Positions 8,042 through 16,271 of a DNA stretch of 64,000 bases are shown one piece after another. How positions within the stretch are numbered: the first letter of the stretch is position 1; every line of letters starts with the position of its first letter. Both the position numbers and the translations under genes were made by a program. The DNA is from Intestinimonas butyriciproducens (GTDB lineage Bacteria > Bacillota > Clostridia > Oscillospirales > Oscillospiraceae), in the NCBI RefSeq assembly GCF_004154955.1, contig NZ_CP011524.1:2542001-2606000 (forward strand), in the 5' to 3' direction. The notes beneath the pieces are model-generated. The model had not been told where the DNA came from, did not search any database, and saw only the letters and a list, made by a program, of their open reading frames with translations.

Positions 8042-10363
8042 TCAGACGCCGTGCTTCACACGGTCATGCTCCTCGGCCCGCTTGGCGTTATTGAAGCGGT
8101 CCAGCGTTCCCACCAGATAACCGGTGATCCGCCGGATGCGCTCGAAGGGAACGCCGTCCTCCTCCGTGCGGCCGCAGCCCGGACACTGATCGCCGATGAT
8201 CCCTGAGAAACCGCACACCGGGTCCCGGTCCACCGGGTGGTTGACGGAGCCGTATCCGATCCCCGCCTCCTTCATATCCCGAATCACCCGCTCGAACGCC
8301 TCCAGGTTCTCGGTGGGGTCCCCGTCCATCTCAATGTAGCTGATGTGGCCCGCGTTGGTGAGGGCGTGATAGGGGGCCTCGATCCGAATCTTGTCATGGG
8401 CCGTGATGGGATAATACACCGGCACATGGAAGGAGTTTGTATAGTAGTCCCGGTCGGTCACGCCGGGGATCTCGCCGTATTTCTCCTTGTCTATGCGCAC
8501 AAAGCGCCCGGACAGTCCCTCCGCCGGCGTGGCCAGCAGGGAGAAGTTGAGCCCGCGCCTGGCGCTTTCGGCGTCCATTCTGGCACGCATGTGAGAGACG
8601 ATCTCCAGGCCCAGCACCCGGGCCTTCTCGCTCTCCCCGTGATGCTCGCCTACAAGGCACTTGAGCGTCTCCGCCAGGCCGATAAAGCCCACGGACAGCG
8701 TGCCGTGCTTCAGCACTTCCCGCACCTCGTCGTTCCAGTCCAGACGGTCTGAATCCAGCCACACGCCCTGCCCCATGAGGAAGGGGAAATTGTAGACATG
8801 CTTGCGGCACTGGATCTCAAACCGCTCCAGAAGCTGGTCCACACACAGATCCAGCATCCGGTCCAATCCCTCAAAAAAGGTGTCCACGTCCCCTTTGGCC
8901 TTGATCGCCAGCCGGGGCAGGTTGATGGTGGTGAAGCTCAGGTTGCCCCGCCCGTTACAGATCTCCCGTTCGGGGTCATAGACGTTCCCGATGACCCGGG
9001 TCCGGCACCCCATGTAGGCGATCTCCGTCTCCGGATGTCCGGGCTTGTAATATTGCAGGTTGAAGGGGGCATCGATAAAGGAGAAATTGGGGAAGAGCCG
9101 TTTGGCCGAGCAACGGATCGCCAGTTGGAAGAGGTCATAGTTCGGCTCGCCCGGATTATAGTTGATCCCCTCCTTCACGCGGAAGATCTGGATGGGAAAG
9201 ATGGGGGTCTCCCCCCCGCCCAGGCCGGCCTCGGTGGAGAGGAGAATATTCTTCATGACCATGCGCCCTTCCGGCGAGGTATCCGTACCGTAGTTGATGG
9301 AGGAGAAAGGCGTCTGGGCGCCCGCCCGGGAGTGCATGGTGTTGAGATTGTGGATGAGCGCCTCCATGGCCTGATAAGTGGCCCGATCCGTCTCCTTCAC
9401 GGCGCGGTAGTGGGCAAATCGCTGGGCCTTCCGGAGCTCCTCCTCATTCCCGAATCTGGGCGTAAGCTTGGGGAGCTCCGCTGCGGCATAGGCCTCGTTG
9501 TCTTCCAGTGTGGGGCGCAGGCCCGTCTCAGCCTCCACCTCGGCGATGATGTCTTTGAGCGCGCCCTCCGGGTCCTCACCGCCCTCCAGCAGCAGCACCG
9601 CCCGGGCCAGATTTTGCCGGTACATGCGCACAAAGGTCTTGCGCACACCATCGGCCATCCCGTAGTCAAAGTCGGCAATCGCCTGTCCGCCGTGCTGGTC
9701 GTTCTGATTGGACTGGATGGCAATGCACGCAAGGGCGGCGTAAGAGGAGATGTCGTTGGGCTCCCGCAGGGTACCGTGCCCTGTGGAAAAACCGCCCTTG
9801 AAGAGCTTGCGGATGTCGATCTGGCAGCAGGTGGTGGTCAGCGTGAGGAAGTCCAGATCATGGATGTGGATGTCGCCCTCTCGATGGGCCCGGGCGTGCT
9901 CAGGCTTGAGCACAAACATATCGTAGAACTGTTTGGCCCCCTCGGACCCAAATTTGAGCATGGAGCCCATGGCGGTATCGCCGTCGATGTTGGCGTTTTC
10001 CCGCTTCAGATCAGACTCCCTAGCGGCGGTAAAGGTGATGTCCTCGTAAATCTTCATCAGCCTCGTGTTCATCTCCCGGGCCTTGCTACGCTGGTCCCGG
10101 TACAGGATGTAGGCCTTGGCGGTCTGGACATATCCGTTATCCATCAGCACCCGCTCCACCAGGTCCTGGATGTGCTCCACATCCGGCTGCCGGTCTCCCT
10201 CCAGCTCCAGGATAGAGACCACCTCGTCGGCCAGCTTGTGAGCGGTCTCTCCATAGCCCGGCTTGTAGGTGGCGTCAAAGGCCTTGCCGATCGCGCCTGC
10301 AATCTTCTCCTCGTCAAAGGGCGCCACCCTTCCGTCCCGCTTGCGGATGCTGGTCATGGTCAT
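8042..10363 (-). CDS. nrdD: Anaerobic (class III) ribonucleoside-triphosphate reductase
   Basis: Reduces ribonucleoside triphosphates to deoxy forms under anoxia using a glycyl radical. The 773-residue protein opens with an ATP-cone (IRKRDGRVAPFDEEKI, about residues 4-90), which senses ATP/dATP. The large catalytic domain contains HIHDLDF and MHSRAGAQTPFSS. Near the C-terminus are the zinc cysteines (VCGFSGIIGDQCPGCGR) and the glycyl-radical loop RITGYLVG. The ATG at 10363 lies nine bases after GAGGAGG; earlier in-frame codons lack a site. The upstream leader carries an NrdR-like box and a terminator-like hairpin. The activase gene nrdG is downstream. Confidence 0.96.
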   Translation of the reverse strand: MTMTSIRKRDGRVAPFDEEKIAGAIGKAFDATYKPGYGETAHKLADEVVSILELEGDRQPDVEHIQDLVERVLMDNGYVQTAKAYILYRDQRSKAREMNTRLMKIYEDITFTAARESDLKRENANIDGDTAMGSMLKFGSEGAKQFYDMFVLKPEHARAHREGDIHIHDLDFLTLTTTCCQIDIRKLFKGGFSTGHGTLREPNDISSYAALACIAIQSNQNDQHGGQAIADFDYGMADGVRKTFVRMYRQNLARAVLLLEGGEDPEGALKDIIAEVEAETGLRPTLEDNEAYAAAELPKLTPRFGNEEELRKAQRFAHYRAVKETDRATYQAMEALIHNLNTMHSRAGAQTPFSSINYGTDTSPEGRMVMKNILLSTEAGLGGGETPIFPIQIFRVKEGINYNPGEPNYDLFQLAIRCSAKRLFPNFSFIDAPFNLQYYKPGHPETEIAYMGCRTRVIGNVYDPEREICNGRGNLSFTTINLPRLAIKAKGDVDTFFEGLDRMLDLCVDQLLERFEIQCRKHVYNFPFLMGQGVWLDSDRLDWNDEVREVLKHGTLSVGFIGLAETLKCLVGEHHGESEKARVLGLEIVSHMRARMDAESARRGLNFSLLATPAEGLSGRFVRIDKEKYGEIPGVTDRDYYTNSFHVPVYYPITAHDKIRIEAPYHALTNAGHISYIEMDGDPTENLEAFERVIRDMKEAGIGYGSVNHPVDRDPVCGFSGIIGDQCPGCGRTEEDGVPFERIRRITGYLVGTLDRFNNAKRAEEHDRVKHGV

Positions 10364-10390
10364 AGGGAACATCCTCCTCTGTGTCACAGG

Positions 10391-10413
10391 AAAAACGCCC
10401 TCTGCAAGGGCGT
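10391..10413 (-). terminator. Terminator-like hairpin in the nrdD leader (possible attenuator)
   Basis: On the minus strand ACGCCCT-TGCAG-AGGGCGT is followed by TTTT. It lies between the predicted nrdD promoter and its start codon, about 28 bases before the ATG. It looks like an intrinsic terminator, so readthrough would have to be regulated or partial. Confidence 0.5.
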
Positions 10414-10439
10414 CATCGTTGTGCTCAAATAAATATGTA

Positions 10440-10455
10440 ACACAATATCTTGTAT
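10440..10455 (-). promoter_or_regulatory. Putative NrdR box
   Basis: ACACAATATCTTGTAT matches the known NrdR-box consensus (ACACWATATATWGTGT) at 14 of 16 positions. It sits just downstream of the predicted nrdD promoter. NrdR normally binds two boxes; I could not find a convincing second one. Confidence 0.5.
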
Positions 10456-10477
10456 TTGCTACTAAAAACGCATCTAC

Positions 10478-10506
10478 ATGATACCGTATCTGGGACAAGC
10501 CGTCAA
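10478..10506 (-). promoter_or_regulatory. Sigma-A type promoter of nrdD
   Basis: On the minus strand TTGACG (10501-10506) and TATCAT (10478-10483) are spaced by 17 bases. The predicted leader of about 105 bases contains the NrdR-like box and the hairpin. Confidence 0.6.
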
Positions 10507-10625
10507 GGAGAACCCGTGCCGAATTTTACCCTTCATTTTTAGATAACTTGCCAGTAGACAAAAACGGCATCCCCCCGATTCCGTGCCCGTACATGCCTTG
10601 CCCTCCCTCCGGATCCAATAAATCT

Positions 10626-10678
10626 GTTCTGAAAGAAGATGGGAAGCGGCACAGCCGCTTCCCATCTTCTTTCAGAAC
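10626..10678. terminator. Perfect 25-bp inverted repeat downstream of the rubredoxin gene
   Basis: The arms 10626-10650 and 10654-10678 are perfectly complementary with a 3-base loop (ACA). It abuts the rubredoxin stop codon. The flanking T content is modest, so besides termination it may act as an mRNA-stabilising hairpin. The rest of 10507-10625 shows no gene. Confidence 0.65.
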
Positions 10679-10679
10679 T

Positions 10680-10832
10680 TTATTCCTTTTCGAAGGCGTC
10701 CTTGCCCAGCCCGCAGACGGGGCACACCCAGTCTTCAGGGAGATCCTCCCAAGCTGTGCCGGGCGCGATTCCATTGTCTGGGTCGCCTACCGCAGGGTCA
10801 TATTCATAGCCGCAGGGGCAGAGGTATTTCAT
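10680..10832 (-). CDS. Rubredoxin
   Basis: A 50-residue one-electron carrier with a single Fe(Cys)4 centre. The two iron knuckles are visible as CPCGY (residues 5-9, shortened CxC-G form) and CPVCG (residues 37-41). The typical [26 protein letters not shown]-like core lies between them; note that it reads LCPCGYEYD where most rubredoxins have CxxCGY. It follows the rubrerythrin gene by 20 bases and is probably co-transcribed, supplying electrons for peroxide reduction. RBS-like AGAAAGGAAG precedes the ATG. Confidence 0.9.
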   Translation of the reverse strand: MKYLCPCGYEYDPAVGDPDNGIAPGTAWEDLPEDWVCPVCGLGKDAFEKE

Positions 10833-10852
10833 CGTATATATCTTCCTTTCTC

Positions 10853-11395
10853 TTAGCCGAAGTAACGCTTCAGCAGGCCCTCGAAGGCCTTTCCATGCCG
10901 GGCCTCATCCCTTGCCATTTCATGTACGGTATCGTGAATGGCATCGAGGCCCAGCTCCTTGGCCTTCTTGGCAATCTCCATCTTACCGGCGGTGGCGCCG
11001 TTCTCAGCCTCTACACGCATCTCCAGGTTCTTCTTGGTGGAATCCGTGATGACCTCGCCCAGCAGCTCGGCAAACTTGGCGGCGTGCTCAGCCTCCTCGT
11101 AGGCGGCCTTCTCCCAGTAGAGACCGATCTCAGGATAGCCCTCCCGATGGGCCACACGGGCCATGGCCAGATACATGCCGACCTCGGAGCACTCGCCGTT
11201 GAAGTTCATGCGCAGGCCCTCGATGATCTCCTCAGGCGCGCCCTTGGCCACGCCGACCACATGCTCAGCCGCCCAGGTCTTCTCACCAGTCTGCTCCTGG
11301 AACTTCTCCCGGGGCGCCTTGCACTGCGGGCAGAACTCCGGAGCGGTCTCCCCCTCGTAAACATAGCCGCAAATGGTGCAGATAAACTTTTTCAT
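10853..11395 (-). CDS. Rubrerythrin family protein, rubredoxin domain at the N-terminus
   Basis: A 180-residue peroxide-detoxifying protein. Residues 1-37 form a rubredoxin-like iron site ([10 protein letters not shown] and CPQCKAP). The rest is a ferritin-like di-iron domain with Glu/His motifs ([35 protein letters not shown]). The domain order is that of reverse rubrerythrins, which are NADH-dependent peroxidases in clostridia. The ATG at 11395 lies eight bases after GGAGG. A palindrome-like AT-rich site just after the promoter suggests peroxide or iron control. Rubredoxin follows. Confidence 0.93.
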   Translation of the reverse strand: MKKFICTICGYVYEGETAPEFCPQCKAPREKFQEQTGEKTWAAEHVVGVAKGAPEEIIEGLRMNFNGECSEVGMYLAMARVAHREGYPEIGLYWEKAAYEEAEHAAKFAELLGEVITDSTKKNLEMRVEAENGATAGKMEIAKKAKELGLDAIHDTVHEMARDEARHGKAFEGLLKRYFG

Positions 11396-11427
11396 AATCG
11401 CTACCTCCAAAAACATTTTATATTTGC

Positions 11428-11451
11428 TAACGATAATTGTTATTGATTAAC
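11428..11451. promoter_or_regulatory. Possible Fur/PerR-type operator
   Basis: TAACGATAATTGTTATTG overlaps the predicted transcription start of the rubrerythrin gene. It has the AT-rich imperfect dyad seen in Fur-family operators, but only about 5 of 8 arm positions pair, so the assignment is tentative. Confidence 0.3.
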
Positions 11452-11458
11452 TGTCTAT

Positions 11459-11487
11459 ACTATACCACAGCTATCCACTTTTGTAAA
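11459..11487 (-). promoter_or_regulatory. Sigma-A type promoter of rubrerythrin-rubredoxin
   Basis: On the minus strand TTTACA (11482-11487) and TATAGT (11459-11464) are spaced by 17 bases. It places the start of transcription next to the operator-like dyad. Confidence 0.65.
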
Positions 11488-11562
11488 GAGGTTTGAAGAA
11501 ATTTTTAGAAGAATTTTATTTTCCCCGTTCAGCCTACGGGTCTAAAGGGGAGCTTCCCCCGG

Positions 11563-11603
11563 AAAAAGGTTGGGCCCGCCGATGTTTTCGGCGGGCCCAA
11601 CCT
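11563..11603 (-). terminator. Rho-independent terminator of the AAA+ ATPase gene
   Basis: A 16-bp stem (AGGTTGGGCCCGCCGA and its complement) is followed by TTTTT on the minus strand. It overlaps the stop codon. Confidence 0.85.
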
Positions 11604-13063
11604 CATGCTTCCGCTCCGTTCCGCTCTTCTCCCGGCGACTCTTCTTCTCTCAGGTCCCCTGCGGCAAGCTCCATAAGCTGTTCCTTGGTGGGTGCTTCCA
11701 ATGCAGCCACCCGATCCGACTGACGGGAGACCGCCCGCTCGAAGAGATTCCGCACATCTCTGGCATTTCCGAAATTTTCGTCCCGCTGTTCATAAAGCGT
11801 CTGAAACAGCGTTTCGGCGTATCGCTCCGCCTCGTCGTCCAAAGTGTAGCCGTTCTTTTTGCACATGGACTGAAAAATCTCCAGAAGCTGGCCGCCATTG
11901 TAATCCTCAAAATAGAAATACTTATTGAACCGGCTCTCCAGACCGGGGTTGGCGTGGATGAAATCCCCCATCAGCTCGGTATATCCCGCCACGATCACAA
12001 TGAGGTCGGCCCTGTGATCCTCCATCCCCTTCAGCAGCGTCTCGATGGCCTCCCGCCCAAAGTCGTTGGCATTGTCGTGGCTGGCCAGCGCGTATGCCTC
12101 ATCGATAAAGAGGACCCCGCCCAAGGCTTTTTGAATGACCTCGTTGGTCTTGATGGCGGTCTGTCCCACAAAGCCGGCCACCAGCCCGGAGCGGTCCACC
12201 TCCACCAACTGTCCCTTGGAAAGGACGCCTATCGCGTGGTAGATCCTGGCCAGCAATCGGGCCACCGTGGTCTTTCCTGTGCCGGGATTCCCCATAAACA
12301 CCAGATGAAGAGACATAGGAGGCACGGGAAGTCCCTCTTTTTCCCGGAGCCGGCGCACCTTGACCAGGTTGATGAGGCTTTTTACGTCCTTCTTGACCTG
12401 TTCCAAGCCGCAGAGTTCATCTAACTGGGCCAGCAGCTCCTCCAGGCTCACCTCCGGCTCGGCCTGGTCCCCGACCGGGACCGGGTCCTCCTTCGACATC
12501 GCTGGAGCATCCCCCTCTGGCTGTGAACTTTGCCCTCCCCTGCGGGTGACGAAAACGTCCGCATCCAGCTTCGGCTTATCATCCGGCAGTCCGTCCCGGT
12601 CGCACAGAGCGGAGAGCTTGTCTGCACAGGCGTTCACAAACCCGGCCTCCCTGTCGCTCACCGCGCCGTCCACTGCCGCGAACAGGAGCAGCATCAAGGT
12701 CAGCAGATCCACGAACCTGCGGGAGGTCTTTTGCCCATATGCTTTGTCATACTCCCGCATTTTTTGGAAGAAACCGGGGGCTTCAAATCCGGAGTAGTCG
12801 GCCACCGCTGTGGAGAGCTCCCAGAAGAGGGCCGCCGGCGCCGGGTTTCCCTTGCAGTAAATGGCGTTGTAGTATTCCACATGCTGCGGCGTCACGTTGC
12901 CTCCATCCGCCTGCCACACTCCCAGTGCGCACAAGCGCATGAACTCGTCCGCATCGGCGTTGAATTTCTGCCGCATGGCGGGATTGGCGATGTGCTGCCG
13001 GAAGGCGGCCACCCCATCACTGTACTGTTTGTGCATCGCCGCGGCGGTCATTGCCCCCTTCAT
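11603..13063 (-). CDS. AAA+ ATPase, CbbX/SpoVK-like, with helical N-terminal domain
   Basis: A 486-residue protein. Residues 1-150 are mostly helical, with a TerB-like look around LTLMLLLFAAVDGAVSDRE, followed by an acidic linker. From about residue 220 it is a CbbX/SpoVK AAA+ module: GLEQVKKDVKSLI, Walker A FMGNPGTGKTTVAR, the pore-loop segment SGLVAGFVGQTA, Walker B GGVLFIDEAYAL, sensor and arginine-finger regions (IVAGYTE, NPGLESRF) and the lid with NARDVRNLFE. Close relatives are Rubisco activases or sporulation and secretion-linked remodelers. The client here is unknown. ATG 13063 has AAGGAG eight bases upstream. Confidence 0.85.
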   Translation of the reverse strand: MKGAMTAAAMHKQYSDGVAAFRQHIANPAMRQKFNADADEFMRLCALGVWQADGGNVTPQHVEYYNAIYCKGNPAPAALFWELSTAVADYSGFEAPGFFQKMREYDKAYGQKTSRRFVDLLTLMLLLFAAVDGAVSDREAGFVNACADKLSALCDRDGLPDDKPKLDADVFVTRRGGQSSQPEGDAPAMSKEDPVPVGDQAEPEVSLEELLAQLDELCGLEQVKKDVKSLINLVKVRRLREKEGLPVPPMSLHLVFMGNPGTGKTTVARLLARIYHAIGVLSKGQLVEVDRSGLVAGFVGQTAIKTNEVIQKALGGVLFIDEAYALASHDNANDFGREAIETLLKGMEDHRADLIVIVAGYTELMGDFIHANPGLESRFNKYFYFEDYNGGQLLEIFQSMCKKNGYTLDDEAERYAETLFQTLYEQRDENFGNARDVRNLFERAVSRQSDRVAALEAPTKEQLMELAAGDLREEESPGEERNGAEA

Positions 13064-13109
13064 CGGCCCCACTCCTTTTCCTATTTTTACCTTGCCCGAA
13101 ACGTCTTTC

Positions 13110-13138
13110 ATTATATTGCAATGGCCCTTCCAGGTCAA
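13110..13138 (-). promoter_or_regulatory. Sigma-A promoter of the AAA+ ATPase gene
   Basis: On the minus strand TTGACC (13133-13138) and a perfect TATAAT (13110-13115) are spaced by 17 bases. It diverges from the promoter of the zinc-ribbon protein. Confidence 0.75.
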
Positions 13139-13195
13139 GTCTCGCACCAGTAGACATAAAATTGTAAACAATTCATTATTTATTTCACTGCCCGG

Positions 13196-13224
13196 TTGAC
13201 GATTTCCATCGAACCATGTACTAT
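13196..13224 (+). promoter_or_regulatory. Sigma-A type promoter of the zinc-ribbon/Ig membrane protein
   Basis: TTGACG (13196-13201) and TACTAT (13219-13224) are spaced by 17 bases and lie 40 bases before the start codon. Confidence 0.6.
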
Positions 13225-13264
13225 ATACATAATTGAAGTAAAATCGAGCAGAGGGGGATTATCC

Positions 13265-14287
13265 ATGCCCAACAAGCGCGCCACCGGCAGCCGCTCCACC
13301 GTGATCCGCTGCCCCAACTGCGGGGAAGATTACTCTGTCACCTATAAGCGCTGTCCGTTTTGCGAGGAGAAGGCATCCGCCAAAAAGCGGGAGCGCTATG
13401 AGGACGACGGCGGGGACTTCGAGATCGAATATGAGGGCGACGAGGAATCCACCTCCCGCCGGAGCGGCGGCAAGCGTCTGGCGGGCGGTTCCCCGCGGCG
13501 CGGGCAGGGCGGCGGAAGCTGGACGCCCCTGCGTCTCGCCGGCACTGTGATCTCACTGGTCATCATCGCCGCCGCGATCTGGATCGTGGCCACTCAGATT
13601 GTCCCGCTGGTAAAGCGCAGCGAGATCGACCCCGACGCCACGCCGACGCCCCCGGTCACGCAGAGCGCAGGCCCCTCTCAGGACCCCGACGCCACCGATG
13701 CGCCGGACGACACCACGCCTCCCAGTCTCACGCCGGAGCCGGAGGCCCCTCTCACCGTACCGGTGGGGCAGACCGCCACCGGCTTCACGCTGAATAAGAG
13801 CGACTTCACCATGAACGATCAGTACCCGGACCCGGTCCAACTGACGGTCACCTTCACTCCGGCCGGGACCACGGGCGAGATCACCTGGACCAGCAGCAAT
13901 CCCGATGTGGCCACGGTGGACGCCACCGGTCTGGTGCGCCCGGGCTCCAAGACCGGCTCTGCCACCATCACCGCAGCCATGGCGGGCGACTACCAGCAGG
14001 AGTGCACCGTGCGCAACAGTGTCACCAGCGCCTCCTCGTCCGGCTCGGCCTCCTCCGCCTCCCTCAGCCTGAACAAGACGGACTTCACCTTCGGTTCTCT
14101 CTCCGAGCCGGCGGTGCAGATGAAGGTGTCCGGCACCTCCTCCACCCCCGTGTGGTCCATCGGCAACACCTCGGTGGCCACCATCACGGAGGGCGGCCTT
14201 GTCAAGCCTGTGGGCCGCGGCACCACCACCATCACCTGCAAGGTGGACGGCCAGACGCTGGAGTGTATCGTGCGCTGTACGTTCTGA
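13265..14287 (+). CDS. Membrane protein: cytoplasmic zinc ribbon, one TM helix, external Ig-like (Big2) domains
   Basis: A 340-residue protein that I cannot assign to a named function. Residues 15-40 form a zinc ribbon (CPNCGEDYSVTYKRCPFC), followed by a highly charged segment and a single transmembrane helix (TVISLVIIAAAIWIVATQI, about 97-115). Next is a Pro/Thr/Asp-rich stalk, then two bacterial Ig-like (Big2) repeats recognised by ITWTSSNPDVATVDATGLV and PVWSIGNTSVATITEGGLV. There is no signal peptide; the zinc ribbon should stay inside and the Ig domains outside. The start has GAGGGGGA seven bases upstream. Confidence 0.85.
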   Translation: MPNKRATGSRSTVIRCPNCGEDYSVTYKRCPFCEEKASAKKRERYEDDGGDFEIEYEGDEESTSRRSGGKRLAGGSPRRGQGGGSWTPLRLAGTVISLVIIAAAIWIVATQIVPLVKRSEIDPDATPTPPVTQSAGPSQDPDATDAPDDTTPPSLTPEPEAPLTVPVGQTATGFTLNKSDFTMNDQYPDPVQLTVTFTPAGTTGEITWTSSNPDVATVDATGLVRPGSKTGSATITAAMAGDYQQECTVRNSVTSASSSGSASSASLSLNKTDFTFGSLSEPAVQMKVSGTSSTPVWSIGNTSVATITEGGLVKPVGRGTTTITCKVDGQTLECIVRCTF

Positions 14288-14293
14288 CATCCG

Positions 14294-14331
14294 CAATGGC
14301 GGGCCCGAATAAGGGTCCGCCATTGTATTTT
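14294..14331 (+). terminator. Rho-independent terminator
   Basis: CAATGGCGGGCCC/GGGTCCGCCATTG is a 13-bp stem with one mismatch, followed by TATTTTT. It closes the zinc-ribbon gene, and its tail overlaps the next promoter. Confidence 0.8.
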
Positions 14332-14351
14332 TCCTCTAAATCGGATATAAT
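14323..14351 (+). promoter_or_regulatory. Sigma-A promoter of the pyrophosphatase gene
   Basis: TTGTAT (14323-14328) and a perfect TATAAT (14346-14351) are spaced by 17 bases, 38 bases before the start. The -35 element lies in the tail of the preceding terminator. Confidence 0.65.
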
Positions 14352-14388
14352 GAACCGTCACGACCACTTTGGAAAGGAGCGTGCCCTT

Positions 14389-14958
14389 ATGTCCAACATC
14401 TGGCACGACATCAACCCTGCCCGCATCCAGCCGGAGGACTTCATCGCAGTCATCGAGATCCCCCAAGGCAGTAAGAAAAAATATGAGCTGGATAAAGAGA
14501 CCGGCCTCATCATCCTCGACCGGGTCCTTCATACCTCCACCCATTATCCCGCCAACTACGGCTTCATCCCCCGGACCTATGGCGACGACGGCGACCCGCT
14601 GGATGTGCTGGTACTCTGTTCCGAGGCCATGGACCCCTTGACCCTGGTGCGGGTCTATCCCATCGGCTACATCAGCATGCTGGACGGCGGCAAAAATGAT
14701 GAGAAGATCATCGCCATCCCCTTCTCCGACCCCACCTACAACACCTATCAGGATATCTGGGAGCTGCCTGGCCATATCTTTGACGAGATGGCGCACTTTT
14801 TCTCCGTGTATAAGGCGCTGGAGGGAAAAGAGGCCGTCGCGGGCGACGTGAACGACCGCAAGGCCGCCATTCAGGTCATCTGCAAGGCGATGGATCACTA
14901 CAATGAGACCTTCCTGGGCTCCTCCGACCACACTCCGGAGCGGCACTCCTCCCGTTGA
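14389..14958 (+). CDS. ppa: Inorganic pyrophosphatase (family I)
   Basis: Hydrolyses pyrophosphate to phosphate in the cytosol, pulling biosynthetic reactions forward. The 189-residue protein has the family I active site: IEIPQGSKKKYELD, HYPANYGFIPRTYGDDGDPLDVLVL (the DxDPxD metal motif) and the later NDEKIIAIP and VAGDVNDRKAAIQVI elements. The start has AAAGGAG about nine bases upstream. It is flanked by its own promoter and stands alone. Confidence 0.95.
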   Translation: MSNIWHDINPARIQPEDFIAVIEIPQGSKKKYELDKETGLIILDRVLHTSTHYPANYGFIPRTYGDDGDPLDVLVLCSEAMDPLTLVRVYPIGYISMLDGGKNDEKIIAIPFSDPTYNTYQDIWELPGHIFDEMAHFFSVYKALEGKEAVAGDVNDRKAAIQVICKAMDHYNETFLGSSDHTPERHSSR

Positions 14959-15099
14959 CCATACGGGCGCTCCCCTCCCTTTGATCTACAAGGGCGTTTT
15001 CTTTAAGCAAACTTTAATACTTTTTTCGTTTTCTTCCCTCTCACGGTATGATAGAATAAGCACATATCGATGGAAAAATTCAGAAAAGGCGGGAACCTG

Positions 15100-16260
15100 A
15101 TGGACACACATTTTGACTGCCTGGTCATCGGCGCGGGCTACGCCGGTTCGGTGGCCGCCCGGGAGATGGCAGAGCGGGGCGGCCGGCGGGTCCTGGTGCT
15201 GGAGCGCCGCGGCCATGTGGGCGGCAACGCCTATGACTGCCTTGACGAGCATGGGATTCTCATTCATAAATACGGCCCGCATATCTTCCACACCTCTGAG
15301 CGGAGAGTCTTTGATTACCTCTCCCGCTTCACCGGCTGGCGGGATTACCAGCACCGGGTGGTGGCCAACGTCCACGGCCGTTTTCTGCCGGTCCCCTTCA
15401 ATCTCGCCTCCCTCCATATGGCCTTTCCCAAAGAGAAGGCCGCCCGGCTGGAGGACAAGCTTCTCTCCGCCTATAGCGCCAACGCCAGAGTCACCATCCT
15501 GTCGCTGCGGGAAAATACCGATCCCGAGCTGCGGGAGGTGGCGGATTATGTCTACGAAAATGTATTCGTTCACTACACCATGAAGCAGTGGGGGCAGACC
15601 CCTGAGGAGATCGACCCGGCCACCACGGCCCGGGTCCCCGTCCTTCTCAGCCGGGACGACCGGTATTTCCAGGACCCCTATCAGGGAATGCCCCTGGAGG
15701 GCTATACCCCGCTGTTCCAGCGTATGCTGGATCATCTCCGCATCACCGTGGAGCTGGGGGTGGACGCCCGTGAACGGATGGCGCTGGAGGACGGCGTCAT
15801 CCGCCTGGACGGCGAGCCCTTTGCCGGCCCGGTCATCTACACCGGCGAGGTGGACGAGCTCTTTTCCTTCCGTTTCGGCCATCTGCCCTACCGCACACTG
15901 GACTTTGATTTTGAGACGCTGGAGGTGGACCGGTTCCAGCCCACGGCCACGGTGAACTATACGGTGAGTGAGGACTATACCCGCATCACCGAGTATAAGC
16001 AGCTCACCGGGCAGGTGGTGCCCGGGAGGACCACCATCATGAAGGAGTACTCCCGGGCCTATACCGGTTCTCCCGGCGAGATCCCTTACTACGCCGTCAT
16101 CAGCCCGGAAAACAACGCCCTCTACGGTCGGTACCGGGACCTGGCCGGCGGCTTTTCCAACCTTCACCTACTGGGCCGGCTGGCCGAGTATAAATATTAT
16201 AATATGGATGCCATCGCGCTGCGAGCCCTGACCCTGTGCGACGGTATCCTGGAGCAATAG
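15100..16260 (+). CDS. glf: UDP-galactopyranose mutase
   Basis: Flavoenzyme interconverting UDP-galactopyranose and UDP-galactofuranose, the precursor of galactofuranose in surface glycans. The 386-residue protein has an N-terminal FAD Rossmann motif (VIGAGYAGSVAA), the conserved HVGGNAYD and IHKYGPHIFHT segments, and the C-terminal AEYKYYNMDAIALRAL. The start at 15100 follows AAAAGGCGGGAA; an upstream ATG at 15070 has no ribosome site. A glycosyltransferase gene follows 11 bases later, consistent with a small glycan operon. Confidence 0.95.
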   Translation: MDTHFDCLVIGAGYAGSVAAREMAERGGRRVLVLERRGHVGGNAYDCLDEHGILIHKYGPHIFHTSERRVFDYLSRFTGWRDYQHRVVANVHGRFLPVPFNLASLHMAFPKEKAARLEDKLLSAYSANARVTILSLRENTDPELREVADYVYENVFVHYTMKQWGQTPEEIDPATTARVPVLLSRDDRYFQDPYQGMPLEGYTPLFQRMLDHLRITVELGVDARERMALEDGVIRLDGEPFAGPVIYTGEVDELFSFRFGHLPYRTLDFDFETLEVDRFQPTATVNYTVSEDYTRITEYKQLTGQVVPGRTTIMKEYSRAYTGSPGEIPYYAVISPENNALYGRYRDLAGGFSNLHLLGRLAEYKYYNMDAIALRALTLCDGILEQ

Positions 16261-16271
16261 GAGCGGATTTT

